Shown piece by piece: positions 14,544-22,145 of a DNA stretch of 23,649 nucleotides. Source of the DNA: Rikenellaceae bacterium. Its GTDB lineage: Bacteria; Bacteroidota; Bacteroidia; Bacteroidales; UBA932. The position numbers and the translations under genes are program-made. Under the pieces are notes generated by a model that was not told the DNA's origin, did no database searches, and worked only from the letters and a program-made list of their open reading frames with translations. Within the stretch, counting starts at the first letter, position 1; each line of letters opens with the position of its first letter. The DNA lies in assembly GCA_003513895.1 (NCBI GenBank), contig DOSU01000144.1, positions 1 through 23,649 on the forward strand, given 5' to 3'.

Positions 14544-14815
14544 AAATAGGGGCAATTAGGTGCTCCTTCGTCGCTGGTCTACGCCTCCGGCGGAAGTTGC
14601 CGGTCAATTTCGCAAAATTTCAATTTCAATCTTTCTCGTAACTTTCTTATTATTAGGCAATAACCCAAAATTGCGCGGGTATTACCCGCTTAATTTTGTG
14701 CTTTAAATTAATAGTCAAGCACTTACAAATCATTTTTTGCAAAATTTTCCAAATCAAATTGTGACGACCGAAAGGATTGCGCACCGCAGGGTATTAAACC
14801 GCGGCAAAACCGCCC
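14544..14815 (+). repeat. Interspersed repeat, copy 2 (full length)
   Basis: The best-defined copy, about 272 bp. Left boundary AATAGGGGCAA (matching copy 1), then CCTTCGTCGC and GGTCTACGCC with a small hairpin CGCC-TCC-GGCG (14582-14592), an AT-rich spacer, the palindrome at 14660-14704, another AT-rich spacer, and a right end with GACCGAAAGGATTG and AACCGCGGCAAAACCGCC. The reverse complement of 23398-23649 aligns with it over nearly the whole length with few gaps. Beyond it, 14816-14926 before the uvrD stop holds no gene; a small hairpin CATCT-TTAC-AGATG is visible near 14840. The whole 14379-14926 gap has no coding sequence. Confidence 0.85.
14660..14704. repeat. Central 45-nt palindrome of repeat copy 2
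   Basis: Centre at 14682. Seventeen of 22 arm positions pair by Watson-Crick and one by G-U (14673/14691); mismatches are 14674/14690, 14665/14699, 14663/14701 and 14661/14703. The inner 7 bp (GCGGGTA/TACCCGC) are perfect. Confidence 0.85.
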
Positions 14816-14926
14816 CCCCTTAAATTTCATGAGGCCCCATCTTTACAGATGCGACCCCATTACTTAACCTAAACTTAAACTATGAAAAACTTCAGTTTAG
14901 AAATAAACAAATTGCGTGCCAAACTA

Positions 14927-17515
14927 TTATTCGGCTATTCTCAATTTTGCGAATTTTAACAGAAGAGTTTTTCTTCCTCCGCTTTCAAAGTCCACTACTG
15001 CTCTCATATTCAGGACATCTCCTTCCAGAGAGAAGATTGATCCGTACCCGAACCGTTCGTGTTCCACTCTCATTTTTTCTCTGAGTTTTTCCACAGGATC
15101 AGGAATGAACGGTGTTGTTCTTGAGCGAGATTGTGAGGAAGAATTTGAAAAGGCCGGAACACCTGTCGAAACCTGAGAAAGTTTGTTTGTTTGAGAATTA
15201 TTTGTACCGGAAGTGCGAGATCCGGAACCGGAATATGATGATCCGGATGAATTTCTCTCTGATCTCCATGATTGATTTCCGAATTTATTTGAACTGCCGG
15301 CAGAACCGCCTGAATAGTTCAAATCGTCGGAAGGGGCGTTCCACTGCTCGAAGTTTAGTGAAGGTGACTTTTCCGATTCTTGAGCAGGCCAGTTTACAAA
15401 TTTTTTGTCAATCTCTTTAAGAAAGCGGCTTGGAGGGTAGTTGACATTTGCACCCCAGCGAAAACGCGACTGGGCATATGATAGAGTGATTTGTTTCTTA
15501 GCACGGGTAAGGGCAACATAAAAGAGCCTCCTCTCCTCTTCGATTTCACTTTCGCTGCTTGATGAATTCAAACTAGGAAAAAGATTTTCTTCCATTCCTA
15601 TAACATATACAAACGGAAATTCAAGTCCCTTTGCCGAGTGAACGGTCATCAAGCTGATTTTATTGTTGTCTTCTTTGTCGAACTTTTCATCAACTGCACT
15701 CATGAGGGAGATGTTTTCCAGAAAATTTTCCAGTAAAACCAGATTGCTATCCATTTGTGTTGAAGTTCCCGAATATGATAAGTCGGAAATCTCTGATCGT
15801 TGTATTGAGGATTCTGAATCTAAAATACCGGCTGATTGTGTACCAGGCGACTCTTTCTGAATATTATCCCCTCCATTGGGCTGATCGTACTCCTCTTCAT
15901 AAACACCGCCAAGCGCATCTCCCTCAAACTCCTTTATGGAGTTAAACAGTTCTTCCACGTTCTCTACTCTTGCCTGACCTTCAATCGAGGAATCGGACTT
16001 TAGAAAAGTCATATAACCGGAGCGAAGGACTATCTCCATAGAAATGTCATATGCATTGGATGTCTTTACCTTTAAAGCAACTTCTTCGATAAGTTTTACA
16101 AAGTCGAAGAGGCGAGTGGCGGCGGCGGGCTTGATGCCGAAGGCAGCAAGGTTGCCTGAATGGAGCGCCTCCCACATCGAGACAGAAGCAGAGCCCGCCG
16201 CCGCCGCCAGATTCCCCATAGTTGTATCGCCAATACCCCTTGGAGGTACATTTACAGCTCTCTTAAAAGCCTCATCATCTTTAGGATTTACAAGAAGTCT
16301 CATGTACGCCATTACATCCTTCACCTCTGACCTGTCGTAAAAAGAGTGCCCTCCATAAATTCTGTATGGGAGCGATCTTTTGCGAAGAGCCTCTTCCACT
16401 ACTCTGGACTGGGCGTTTGTACGATATAGGACCGCAAAATCGCTGTATTCAGTTTTATTTGCATAAATAGTTGAAAGAATGGATGACGCAAGTGTAAAAG
16501 CCTCTTCCTGATCGGTATAACCCTTTACTATCTCAATTTTCTCGCCTGCTTCTGCAGTAGAAAAACACTCCTTATTAAGCCTGTTGGAGTTTCGTGTTAT
16601 GAGGCTGTTTGCAGCATTTACAATTGTTTGTGTAGACCGGTAGTTCTGCTCAAGTTTAAACTCTTTGGCATCGGGATAGTCTTTAAGAAAATTCAGGATG
16701 TTCTCAATTCTTGCACCGCGAAAAGAGTAGATACTCTGAGAGTCGTCTCCAACAACACAAACATTTCTGTGGGCGGCTGAGAGTTTTTTCACAATAAGGT
16801 ACTGGGAGAAATTTGTATCCTGATACTCATCTACCAGTATATAACTAAAACGGGTTCGCAGTTTCTCCAGCACATCCGGAAAATCTCTCAGTAATATATT
16901 GGTATACAAAAGGATATCGTCAAAATCCATAGCTCCAGCCTGCCTGCATTTCTTCTCATATAGCTGAAATATTTCGCCAATTTTAGGTTTGCGGCCGGCT
17001 GCATCCCTTTGCTGAATTTCTGCATTCACCATGTATGCCGAAGCAGTTACAAGATTGTTTTTGGCCATTGAAATTCTGGACAGCACCTCGTTGGGCTTGT
17101 AAATTTTATCGTCCAGGGCAAGCTCCCGGATACAATTGCGAATTGCACTTCTGGAATCGGAAGTGTCATAAATTGTAAAACTCTTTGGAAAACCAATCAG
17201 CTCAGCATCCTCTCTGAGAAACCGGACGAAAACAGAGTGAAATGTCCCCATCCAGAGATTTCGTGAAAGCGAACTCCCAACAAGAGAGGCAATCCTCTCC
17301 TTCATTTCTTTTGACGCCTTGTTGGTAAATGTGAGAGCAAGAACAGAGCCTGCCTTGTGTCCATGGCTCAATATATTTGCTACCCTGCAAGTAATTACTC
17401 TTGTTTTTCCGGATCCGGCACCGGCAATAATTAAAGAAGGTCCCTCAAATTGCTCAACTGCTTGCTTTTGAGCCGGATTCAACCCCTCATATATATTAGA
17501 AAATTCTGTATTCAT
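14927..17515 (-). CDS. pcrA: PcrA/UvrD-type superfamily 1 ATP-dependent DNA helicase
   Basis: I start it at the ATG at 17515 (MNTEFSNIYEGLNPAQKQAV), giving 862 residues; the longer frame would run across the nqrA promoter and add a non-conserved 45 residues. SF1 motifs: Walker A AGAGSGKT 31-38, Ia LTFTNKAS 61-68, II DEYQDT 229-234, III GDDSQSIYSFRGA 256-268, IV QNYRS 290-294, V TVHSAKGLEF 624-633, VI RRLFYVALTRAKK 662-674. The end (about 816-862, ERFGYGSIFSLEGD ... GGRKTLLLKFAKL) is the Tudor-like C-terminal domain that in PcrA/UvrD contacts RNA polymerase. It unwinds DNA 3' to 5' in excision repair, mismatch repair and replication-transcription conflicts. Odd points: an acidic Ser-rich insertion at about 538-592 and a Ser/Gly/Asn-rich linker at about 732-800, both low complexity. 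Divergent from nqrA. Confidence 0.93.
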   Translation of the reverse strand: MNTEFSNIYEGLNPAQKQAVEQFEGPSLIIAGAGSGKTRVITCRVANILSHGHKAGSVLALTFTNKASKEMKERIASLVGSSLSRNLWMGTFHSVFVRFLREDAELIGFPKSFTIYDTSDSRSAIRNCIRELALDDKIYKPNEVLSRISMAKNNLVTASAYMVNAEIQQRDAAGRKPKIGEIFQLYEKKCRQAGAMDFDDILLYTNILLRDFPDVLEKLRTRFSYILVDEYQDTNFSQYLIVKKLSAAHRNVCVVGDDSQSIYSFRGARIENILNFLKDYPDAKEFKLEQNYRSTQTIVNAANSLITRNSNRLNKECFSTAEAGEKIEIVKGYTDQEEAFTLASSILSTIYANKTEYSDFAVLYRTNAQSRVVEEALRKRSLPYRIYGGHSFYDRSEVKDVMAYMRLLVNPKDDEAFKRAVNVPPRGIGDTTMGNLAAAAGSASVSMWEALHSGNLAAFGIKPAAATRLFDFVKLIEEVALKVKTSNAYDISMEIVLRSGYMTFLKSDSSIEGQARVENVEELFNSIKEFEGDALGGVYEEEYDQPNGGDNIQKESPGTQSAGILDSESSIQRSEISDLSYSGTSTQMDSNLVLLENFLENISLMSAVDEKFDKEDNNKISLMTVHSAKGLEFPFVYVIGMEENLFPSLNSSSSESEIEEERRLFYVALTRAKKQITLSYAQSRFRWGANVNYPPSRFLKEIDKKFVNWPAQESEKSPSLNFEQWNAPSDDLNYSGGSAGSSNKFGNQSWRSERNSSGSSYSGSGSRTSGTNNSQTNKLSQVSTGVPAFSNSSSQSRSRTTPFIPDPVEKLREKMRVEHERFGYGSIFSLEGDVLNMRAVVDFESGGRKTLLLKFAKLRIAE

Positions 17516-17521
17516 TAATCG

Positions 17522-17548
17522 CAAAATTACAAATAATGTGTATCTTTG
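17522..17548. promoter_or_regulatory. Back-to-back promoters of pcrA/uvrD and nqrA
   Basis: Two TAnnTTTG boxes only 11 nt apart point in opposite directions: TAATTTTG on the minus strand (complement of 17522-17529) and TATCTTTG on the plus strand at 17541-17548. The minus box has a TTTG 22 nt upstream; the plus one has no clear -33 element. The minus-strand box ends 6 nt before the helicase ATG, implying a leaderless or nearly leaderless mRNA. The plus box implies a leader of about 17 nt for nqrA, which has AAGGA at 17561-17565 before its ATG. Confidence 0.6.
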
Positions 17549-17570
17549 CCGCAAATTTTTAAGGAAAAAG

Positions 17571-18950
17571 ATGTCAAATAAAATTCGATTACGCAAAGGT
17601 TTAAACATTCCAATAAAAGGTTGTGCACAAAACCAAATCGCTAAAAACATCTCCCCTAATATAATTGCAGTAAAACCTACCGACTATAAAGGACTAAGTC
17701 CCAGACTTCTTGTAAAAGAAGGAGATCTTGTTAAAGCCGGAACACCAGTTATTGCAGATAAAAAAAGGCCGGAGATTGTTGTTTGTTCTCCAATAAGCGG
17801 AACAGTTAAAGAGATTGTTCGCGGAGAAAAGCGCAAACTACTCGAGATACTTATTGAATCTGATAATTCGCATGCTTATCAGCAGATAGTTACACCCAAT
17901 TTTCGCAAAGCTTCAAAAGAAGAGCTAAGAGAGACTCTACTCGCCGGAGGAATGTGGTCAATGTTAAAGCAGAGGCCATATGGAACAATTCCTAATTCGG
18001 ACAGTATACCAAAAGCAATATTCATTTCCGGTTTCGACAGTTCTCCTTTGGCTGCAGATCTTGATTTTGCATTAAAGGCAGAATTTGATCATATGCAGGT
18101 TGGAGTTGAAGTTCTTACAAAACTTACAGCCGGAGGGGTGCACTTGAGCCTTCATGCCGATAATTTTGCAGGCAGCCCTTTACACCGGCTGGAAAAAGTT
18201 ACACTCCACGTTTTTGACGGGCCTCATCCTGCCGGAAATGTGGGAGTTCAGATTCATCATATCAGTCCTATAAACAAAGGAGATATTGTTTGGACTCTAG
18301 ACTTGTATGCACTTGCTGCAATAGGCAGGTTGTTTTCAAAAGGAGTTTTTGATCTTCGCAAGATAATTGCAATTACAGGTCCAAGAGCAAAAAAACCTTG
18401 CTATATAGAGACTCTCCCGGGAATGCCTATAAGTGATATAATGGAGTTTGTCGAGCTTACTCCCGAAAAGAAAAGCGGAGAACTGTTACCGGTTCGCTAT
18501 ATAAGCGGAAATGTTCTTACAGGCGACAATGTGGGAGAAAACGGACACCTGGGATTATTCCACAACCAGATTACCCTTCTATCGGAAGGAAAATACAGAG
18601 AGATGTTCGGCTGGAGTAAACCCATCCGTGGAGATAAATTCAGCTTCTCACACTCATACTTTTCATGGCTCATGCCATCCAGAAAGTACTCTCTGGACAC
18701 AAACCTCAACGGAGGCGAGAGAGCATTCGTAATGACAGGTGTCTATGAAAAAGTTCTGCCTATGGATATCTATCCTATGTACCTGATGAAGGCAATTCTT
18801 GCCGAAGACATTGATAAAATGGAGTCCTTGGGAATATACGAAGTCATCGAAGAAGATTTTGCCCTTTGCGAGTTCGTTTGTCCTTCCAAGACCGAAATAC
18901 AGGAAATTATTTCCAAAGGTATCGATTTGATGATTAAAGAAATGTCTTAA
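17571..18950 (+). CDS. nqrA: Na+-translocating NADH:quinone reductase subunit A
   Basis: 459 residues starting at the ATG at 17571 (MSNKIRLRKGLNIPIKG); an upstream in-frame ATG at 17538 lies on the promoter and is rejected. NqrA family features: GLNIPIKGCAQ at the start, a lipoyl/barrel-sandwich-like LVKEGDLVKAGTPV followed by SPISGTVKEIVRGEKRK (about 48-88), and the conserved GGVHLSLHADNFAGSPLHR, PAGNVGVQIHHISPI and LPVRYISGNVLTGD segments. It is the cytoplasmic, cofactor-poor subunit linked with quinone binding. First gene of nqrABCDEF; 11 nt separate it from nqrB. Confidence 0.96.
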   Translation: MSNKIRLRKGLNIPIKGCAQNQIAKNISPNIIAVKPTDYKGLSPRLLVKEGDLVKAGTPVIADKKRPEIVVCSPISGTVKEIVRGEKRKLLEILIESDNSHAYQQIVTPNFRKASKEELRETLLAGGMWSMLKQRPYGTIPNSDSIPKAIFISGFDSSPLAADLDFALKAEFDHMQVGVEVLTKLTAGGVHLSLHADNFAGSPLHRLEKVTLHVFDGPHPAGNVGVQIHHISPINKGDIVWTLDLYALAAIGRLFSKGVFDLRKIIAITGPRAKKPCYIETLPGMPISDIMEFVELTPEKKSGELLPVRYISGNVLTGDNVGENGHLGLFHNQITLLSEGKYREMFGWSKPIRGDKFSFSHSYFSWLMPSRKYSLDTNLNGGERAFVMTGVYEKVLPMDIYPMYLMKAILAEDIDKMESLGIYEVIEEDFALCEFVCPSKTEIQEIISKGIDLMIKEMS

Positions 18951-18961
18951 CAGGATAAGTG

Positions 18962-20119
18962 ATGAAAGTAATAAAAAATCTAATAGATAATATAAAACCC
19001 ACATTCAGCGAAGGTGGAAAGCTTGGCTTCCTGCACTCGACCTTCGATGCATTTGAGACCTTTCTGTATGTTCCTGAATATCTCACAAAAAAAGGTGTTC
19101 ATGTCCGTGACTCGATAGACCTTAAAAGAACAATGACAGTAGTGATAATTGCACTATTGCCTGCTCTTTTGTTTGGTATGTACAACACAGGTTACCAGTA
19201 CAACCTCTCAACCGGAGGTTCTATGGAATTCATGCAGATGTTTTGGTACGGATTTTTAAGAGTTCTGCCTCTTGTTATTGTCTCTTACGTTGTCGGGCTC
19301 GGTATTGAGTTTGCAGCAGCGCAGATAAGGGGGCACGAAGTAAATGAAGGATACCTTGTTACAGGGATGCTTATTCCTTTGATTATGCCGGTTGACGTAC
19401 CACTCTGGATAGTGGCATTGTCGGTTGCATTTGCGGTGATTGTTGGAAAAGAGGTATTCGGCGGAACAGGAATGAACATCTGGAACCCGGCACTTCTATC
19501 AAGAGCGTTTGTGTTTTTTGCCTACCCATCTCAGATATCGGGAGATAAAATATGGATTTCCGGTCTAAGAGGAGGCGAAGGAGTTATAGACGGTTTTTCA
19601 GGAGCCACTCCTCTTGCTAATGCAGCAGCAGGTTCTCCTATTCCATCTTTTACAGATATGTCAATAGGTCTTATCCCCGGTTCAATTGGAGAGACATCTG
19701 CAATAGCAATTTTAATTGGTGCCGCACTTTTGATTCTTACAGGGATAGCAAGCTGGAAAATAATGGTTTCCACTTTTGCAGGCGGACTGCTCACCGGTCT
19801 ATTGCTTAACGCTTTTGCCTCCGATCCGGCATCATATATGGCACTTCCCGCATGGAACCACCTTGTCATGGGAGGTTTTGCCTTTGGAGCAGTATTTATG
19901 GCAACTGATCCCGTTACAGGTTCGCAAACAGAAACCGGTAAGTGGATTTATGGATTTTTGATTGGGATAATGGCAATAATAATCCGTGTCTTCAATGCTG
20001 GATATCCGGAAGGGATGATGCTGGCAATTCTTTTGATGAATACATTCGCACCTCTCATCGACCATGTTGTCGTTCAGTCCAACATTAAAAGAAGACTCAA
20101 GAGAGCAGTTATAAAATAA
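18962..20119 (+). CDS. nqrB: Na+-NQR subunit B, membrane subunit with covalent FMN
   Basis: 385 residues from the ATG at 18962, which has AGGA 6 nt upstream; an in-frame GTG one codon earlier is possible but less likely. An N-terminal cytoplasmic stretch with FDAFETFLYVP is followed by about ten hydrophobic segments. The FMN attachment motif DGFSGAT at 210-216 gives Thr216 as the flavinylated residue, attached by ApbE (no apbE gene is in the window). NPALLSRAFVFFAYP and FMATDPVTGSQTETGKW are conserved in NqrB/RnfD. This subunit carries the Na+ channel and riboflavin site in Vibrio cholerae. Confidence 0.96.
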   Translation: MKVIKNLIDNIKPTFSEGGKLGFLHSTFDAFETFLYVPEYLTKKGVHVRDSIDLKRTMTVVIIALLPALLFGMYNTGYQYNLSTGGSMEFMQMFWYGFLRVLPLVIVSYVVGLGIEFAAAQIRGHEVNEGYLVTGMLIPLIMPVDVPLWIVALSVAFAVIVGKEVFGGTGMNIWNPALLSRAFVFFAYPSQISGDKIWISGLRGGEGVIDGFSGATPLANAAAGSPIPSFTDMSIGLIPGSIGETSAIAILIGAALLILTGIASWKIMVSTFAGGLLTGLLLNAFASDPASYMALPAWNHLVMGGFAFGAVFMATDPVTGSQTETGKWIYGFLIGIMAIIIRVFNAGYPEGMMLAILLMNTFAPLIDHVVVQSNIKRRLKRAVIK

Positions 20120-20121
20120 AC

Positions 20122-20127
20122 AAGGAG
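20122..20127 (+). promoter_or_regulatory. Strong Shine-Dalgarno site of nqrC
   Basis: AAGGAG is placed 8 nt before the nqrC ATG at 20136. Most genes here have only A-rich upstream sequence, so this is a notably good site for this phylum. Confidence 0.7.
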
Positions 20128-20135
20128 AACTAAAA

Positions 20136-20873
20136 ATGGACACAAATAAAAACTTATATACAGTAATATACTCAACAATACTGGTTGTTGTAGTTGCTGT
20201 CGTTCTTGCTCTTGCCTCTTATCTACTTAAGGACAGGCAACAGAGGAATGTTAAACTTGAGGTCAAACAAATGGTTTTAAAGTCAGTTCACCTTGGATCT
20301 GAAGCAGAAACCGCAACGGACAAAGCAAAATACATCGAGGAACAATATTCAAAATACATCAAGGAAACTGCTGTTGCCGAAGGAAAAGATACTCTTAAAC
20401 TGTACATCTGCACTCTGGATTCAAAGGAGAAACTGTACATTCTTCCTGTTCACGGAACCGGACTATGGGGGCCGATATGGGGATATATTGCTTTAAAGAG
20501 CGACTTTAATACTATTTTCGGAACAACTTTCGACCATAAGGGAGAAACTCCCGGCTTAGGAGCAGAGATCAGCACACCTGAATTCTGCAAACAATTTGAA
20601 GGGAAACAGATATTTAACAACGGAGAATTTGTTTCTATACTGGTAGTAAAAGGCGGAGCCGATCCAACAGCTTTAAACCAGGTTGATGCAATTTCAGGAG
20701 GTACTATTACCTCGAAAGCTGTTGAAGAAATGCTTCAAAGCAACCTAACCGAATATCTCAACTTCTTCAAGGCAAATTTGCAGGGAGCAGTTCCTGTTAC
20801 CTCTGCTGCAGAAAGCACAATTGCAGCTGCCGCTGATTCAACAAAGGCTGCTTTAAAAACCCCTATTAAATAG
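20136..20873 (+). CDS. nqrC: Na+-NQR subunit C, covalent FMN subunit
   Basis: 245 residues. One N-terminal membrane helix at about 9-30, then a periplasmic FMN-binding domain with GTGLWGPIWGYIAL (107-120), GETPGLGAEI (126 on) and the flavinylation motif DAISGGT at 184-190, so Thr190 should carry FMN. The motif has Gly where most NqrC and RnfG proteins have Ala (SGAT); the threonine is intact. After about residue 215 comes an Ala/Ser/Thr-rich tail of some 30 residues (VTSAAESTIAAAADSTKAA) not needed for the fold. 16 nt after nqrB and 7 nt before nqrD. Confidence 0.95.
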   Translation: MDTNKNLYTVIYSTILVVVVAVVLALASYLLKDRQQRNVKLEVKQMVLKSVHLGSEAETATDKAKYIEEQYSKYIKETAVAEGKDTLKLYICTLDSKEKLYILPVHGTGLWGPIWGYIALKSDFNTIFGTTFDHKGETPGLGAEISTPEFCKQFEGKQIFNNGEFVSILVVKGGADPTALNQVDAISGGTITSKAVEEMLQSNLTEYLNFFKANLQGAVPVTSAAESTIAAAADSTKAALKTPIK

Positions 20874-20880
20874 ATAAACA

Positions 20881-21504
20881 ATGTATAAAAAGATATTTAC
20901 AGAACCATTGTTCAGAAATAACCCAATAACTGTACTGGTACTTGGCATCTGCTCTGCACTTGCGGTTACGGTTAAACTTGAACCGGCCATTGTTATGGCA
21001 TTGTCGGTAACTATTGTAACAGGATTTGCAAGTTTCATCATTTCACTTATCCGAAACACTATTCCCAACAGAATTCGAATTATAGTTCAACTTGTTGTAG
21101 TAGCTATGCTGGTAATTCTTGTAGACCAGGTACTTAAAGCATATTCATATGAAGTGAGCAAGCAGCTTTCGGTTTTCGTGGGGCTAATAATCACCAACTG
21201 TATTATTATGGGAAGAATTGAGGCATTTGCTCTTGGCAACAAGCCTTTTCCTTCGCTTGTAGATGGTCTGGCAAACGGACTGGGATATGGAATAATATTA
21301 ATAGCCGTTGCTTTTGTTCGTGAACTTCTGGGATCTGGTACCCTTTATGGAATTCAAATTATTCCTCTCAACTGGTATCTGAAAAACGGAGGTGTTTATG
21401 AAAATAACGGTCTGATGATTCTTCCTCCAATGGCTTTGATCCTTATTGGTTTATTTATCTGGATCCAAAGAAGCATCACTAAAGAATTAATCGAAAAACA
21501 ATAA
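20881..21504 (+). CDS. nqrD: Na+-NQR subunit D, membrane electron-transfer subunit
   Basis: 207 residues with six hydrophobic segments. Cys24 (LGICSALAVT) and Cys106 (IITNCIIMGR) sit in the half-helices that, together with two cysteines of NqrE, bind the intramembrane iron-sulfur centre. The segments EAFALGNKPFPSLVDGLANG and RELLGSGTLYG are conserved in NqrD/RnfE. Homologous to NqrE with inverted topology. Part of the nqr operon. Confidence 0.96.
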   Translation: MYKKIFTEPLFRNNPITVLVLGICSALAVTVKLEPAIVMALSVTIVTGFASFIISLIRNTIPNRIRIIVQLVVVAMLVILVDQVLKAYSYEVSKQLSVFVGLIITNCIIMGRIEAFALGNKPFPSLVDGLANGLGYGIILIAVAFVRELLGSGTLYGIQIIPLNWYLKNGGVYENNGLMILPPMALILIGLFIWIQRSITKELIEKQ

Positions 21505-21515
21505 CACATTCCAAA

Positions 21516-22133
21516 ATGCAAGAATTAGTAAATATATTCGTTAAGTCCATATTCGTCGAGAATATGGTATTTGCCTACTTTTTGGGGATGTGCTCGTTTC
21601 TGGCCGTTTCTAAAAGCGTAAAAACTGCAACAGGTCTTGGCATAGCAGTAATTTTCGTACTCATTATTACACTGCCTGTAAACTACCTCATATACAAATA
21701 TGTTCTGGTGCCCGGTGCCCTCTCCTGGTTAAGTCCTCAATTTGCAAGCCTGGATCTCAGTTTTCTGAGTTTCATTATTTTTATTGCAGTAGTAGCTTCA
21801 ATAACCCAATTAGTTGAGATGATTGTGGAGAAATTTACTCCGGCACTCTATTCGTCCCTTGGAATATTTCTTCCGCTCATAGCCGTAAACTGCGCTATCC
21901 TGGGAGGTTCACTGTTTATGCAGGAGAGAGGGTACGAAACCATTGGACACGCAACAACATATGCCCTTGGTTCCGGAATAGGCTGGTTCCTGGCAATTGT
22001 TTCACTGGCAGCAATCCGCGAGAAACTGAAGTATTCAAACATCCCTGCTCCACTTCGCGGCCTGGGAATCACATTCATCGTTGTAGGACTTATGGGTATA
22101 GCATTCATGAGTTTTATGGGTATCAAACTATAA
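21516..22133 (+). CDS. nqrE: Na+-NQR subunit E, membrane electron-transfer subunit
   Basis: 205 residues with six hydrophobic segments. Cys26 (FLGMCSFLAV) and Cys126 (AVNCAILGG) are the expected ligands of the intramembrane iron-sulfur centre shared with NqrD. FVENMVFAYFLGMC and EKFTPALYSSLGIFLPLI are typical for NqrE/RnfA. It begins 11 nt after nqrD and ends 12 nt before nqrF. Confidence 0.96.
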   Translation: MQELVNIFVKSIFVENMVFAYFLGMCSFLAVSKSVKTATGLGIAVIFVLIITLPVNYLIYKYVLVPGALSWLSPQFASLDLSFLSFIIFIAVVASITQLVEMIVEKFTPALYSSLGIFLPLIAVNCAILGGSLFMQERGYETIGHATTYALGSGIGWFLAIVSLAAIREKLKYSNIPAPLRGLGITFIVVGLMGIAFMSFMGIKL

Positions 22134-22145
22134 GAGAATAAGAAA

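Noticed and set aside
16118..16205. A 13-bp GC-rich inverted repeat (GGCGGCGGCGGGC and its complement) inside the helicase gene
   Set aside because: Both arms encode Ala-rich stretches using GCC/GCG codons or their complements in the same protein; more likely codon composition than a functional structure.
17516..17650. A 45-residue N-terminal extension of the helicase
   Set aside because: It would run through both predicted promoters and the start of nqrA, and lacks similarity to PcrA/UvrD, whose conserved start begins near MNTEF.
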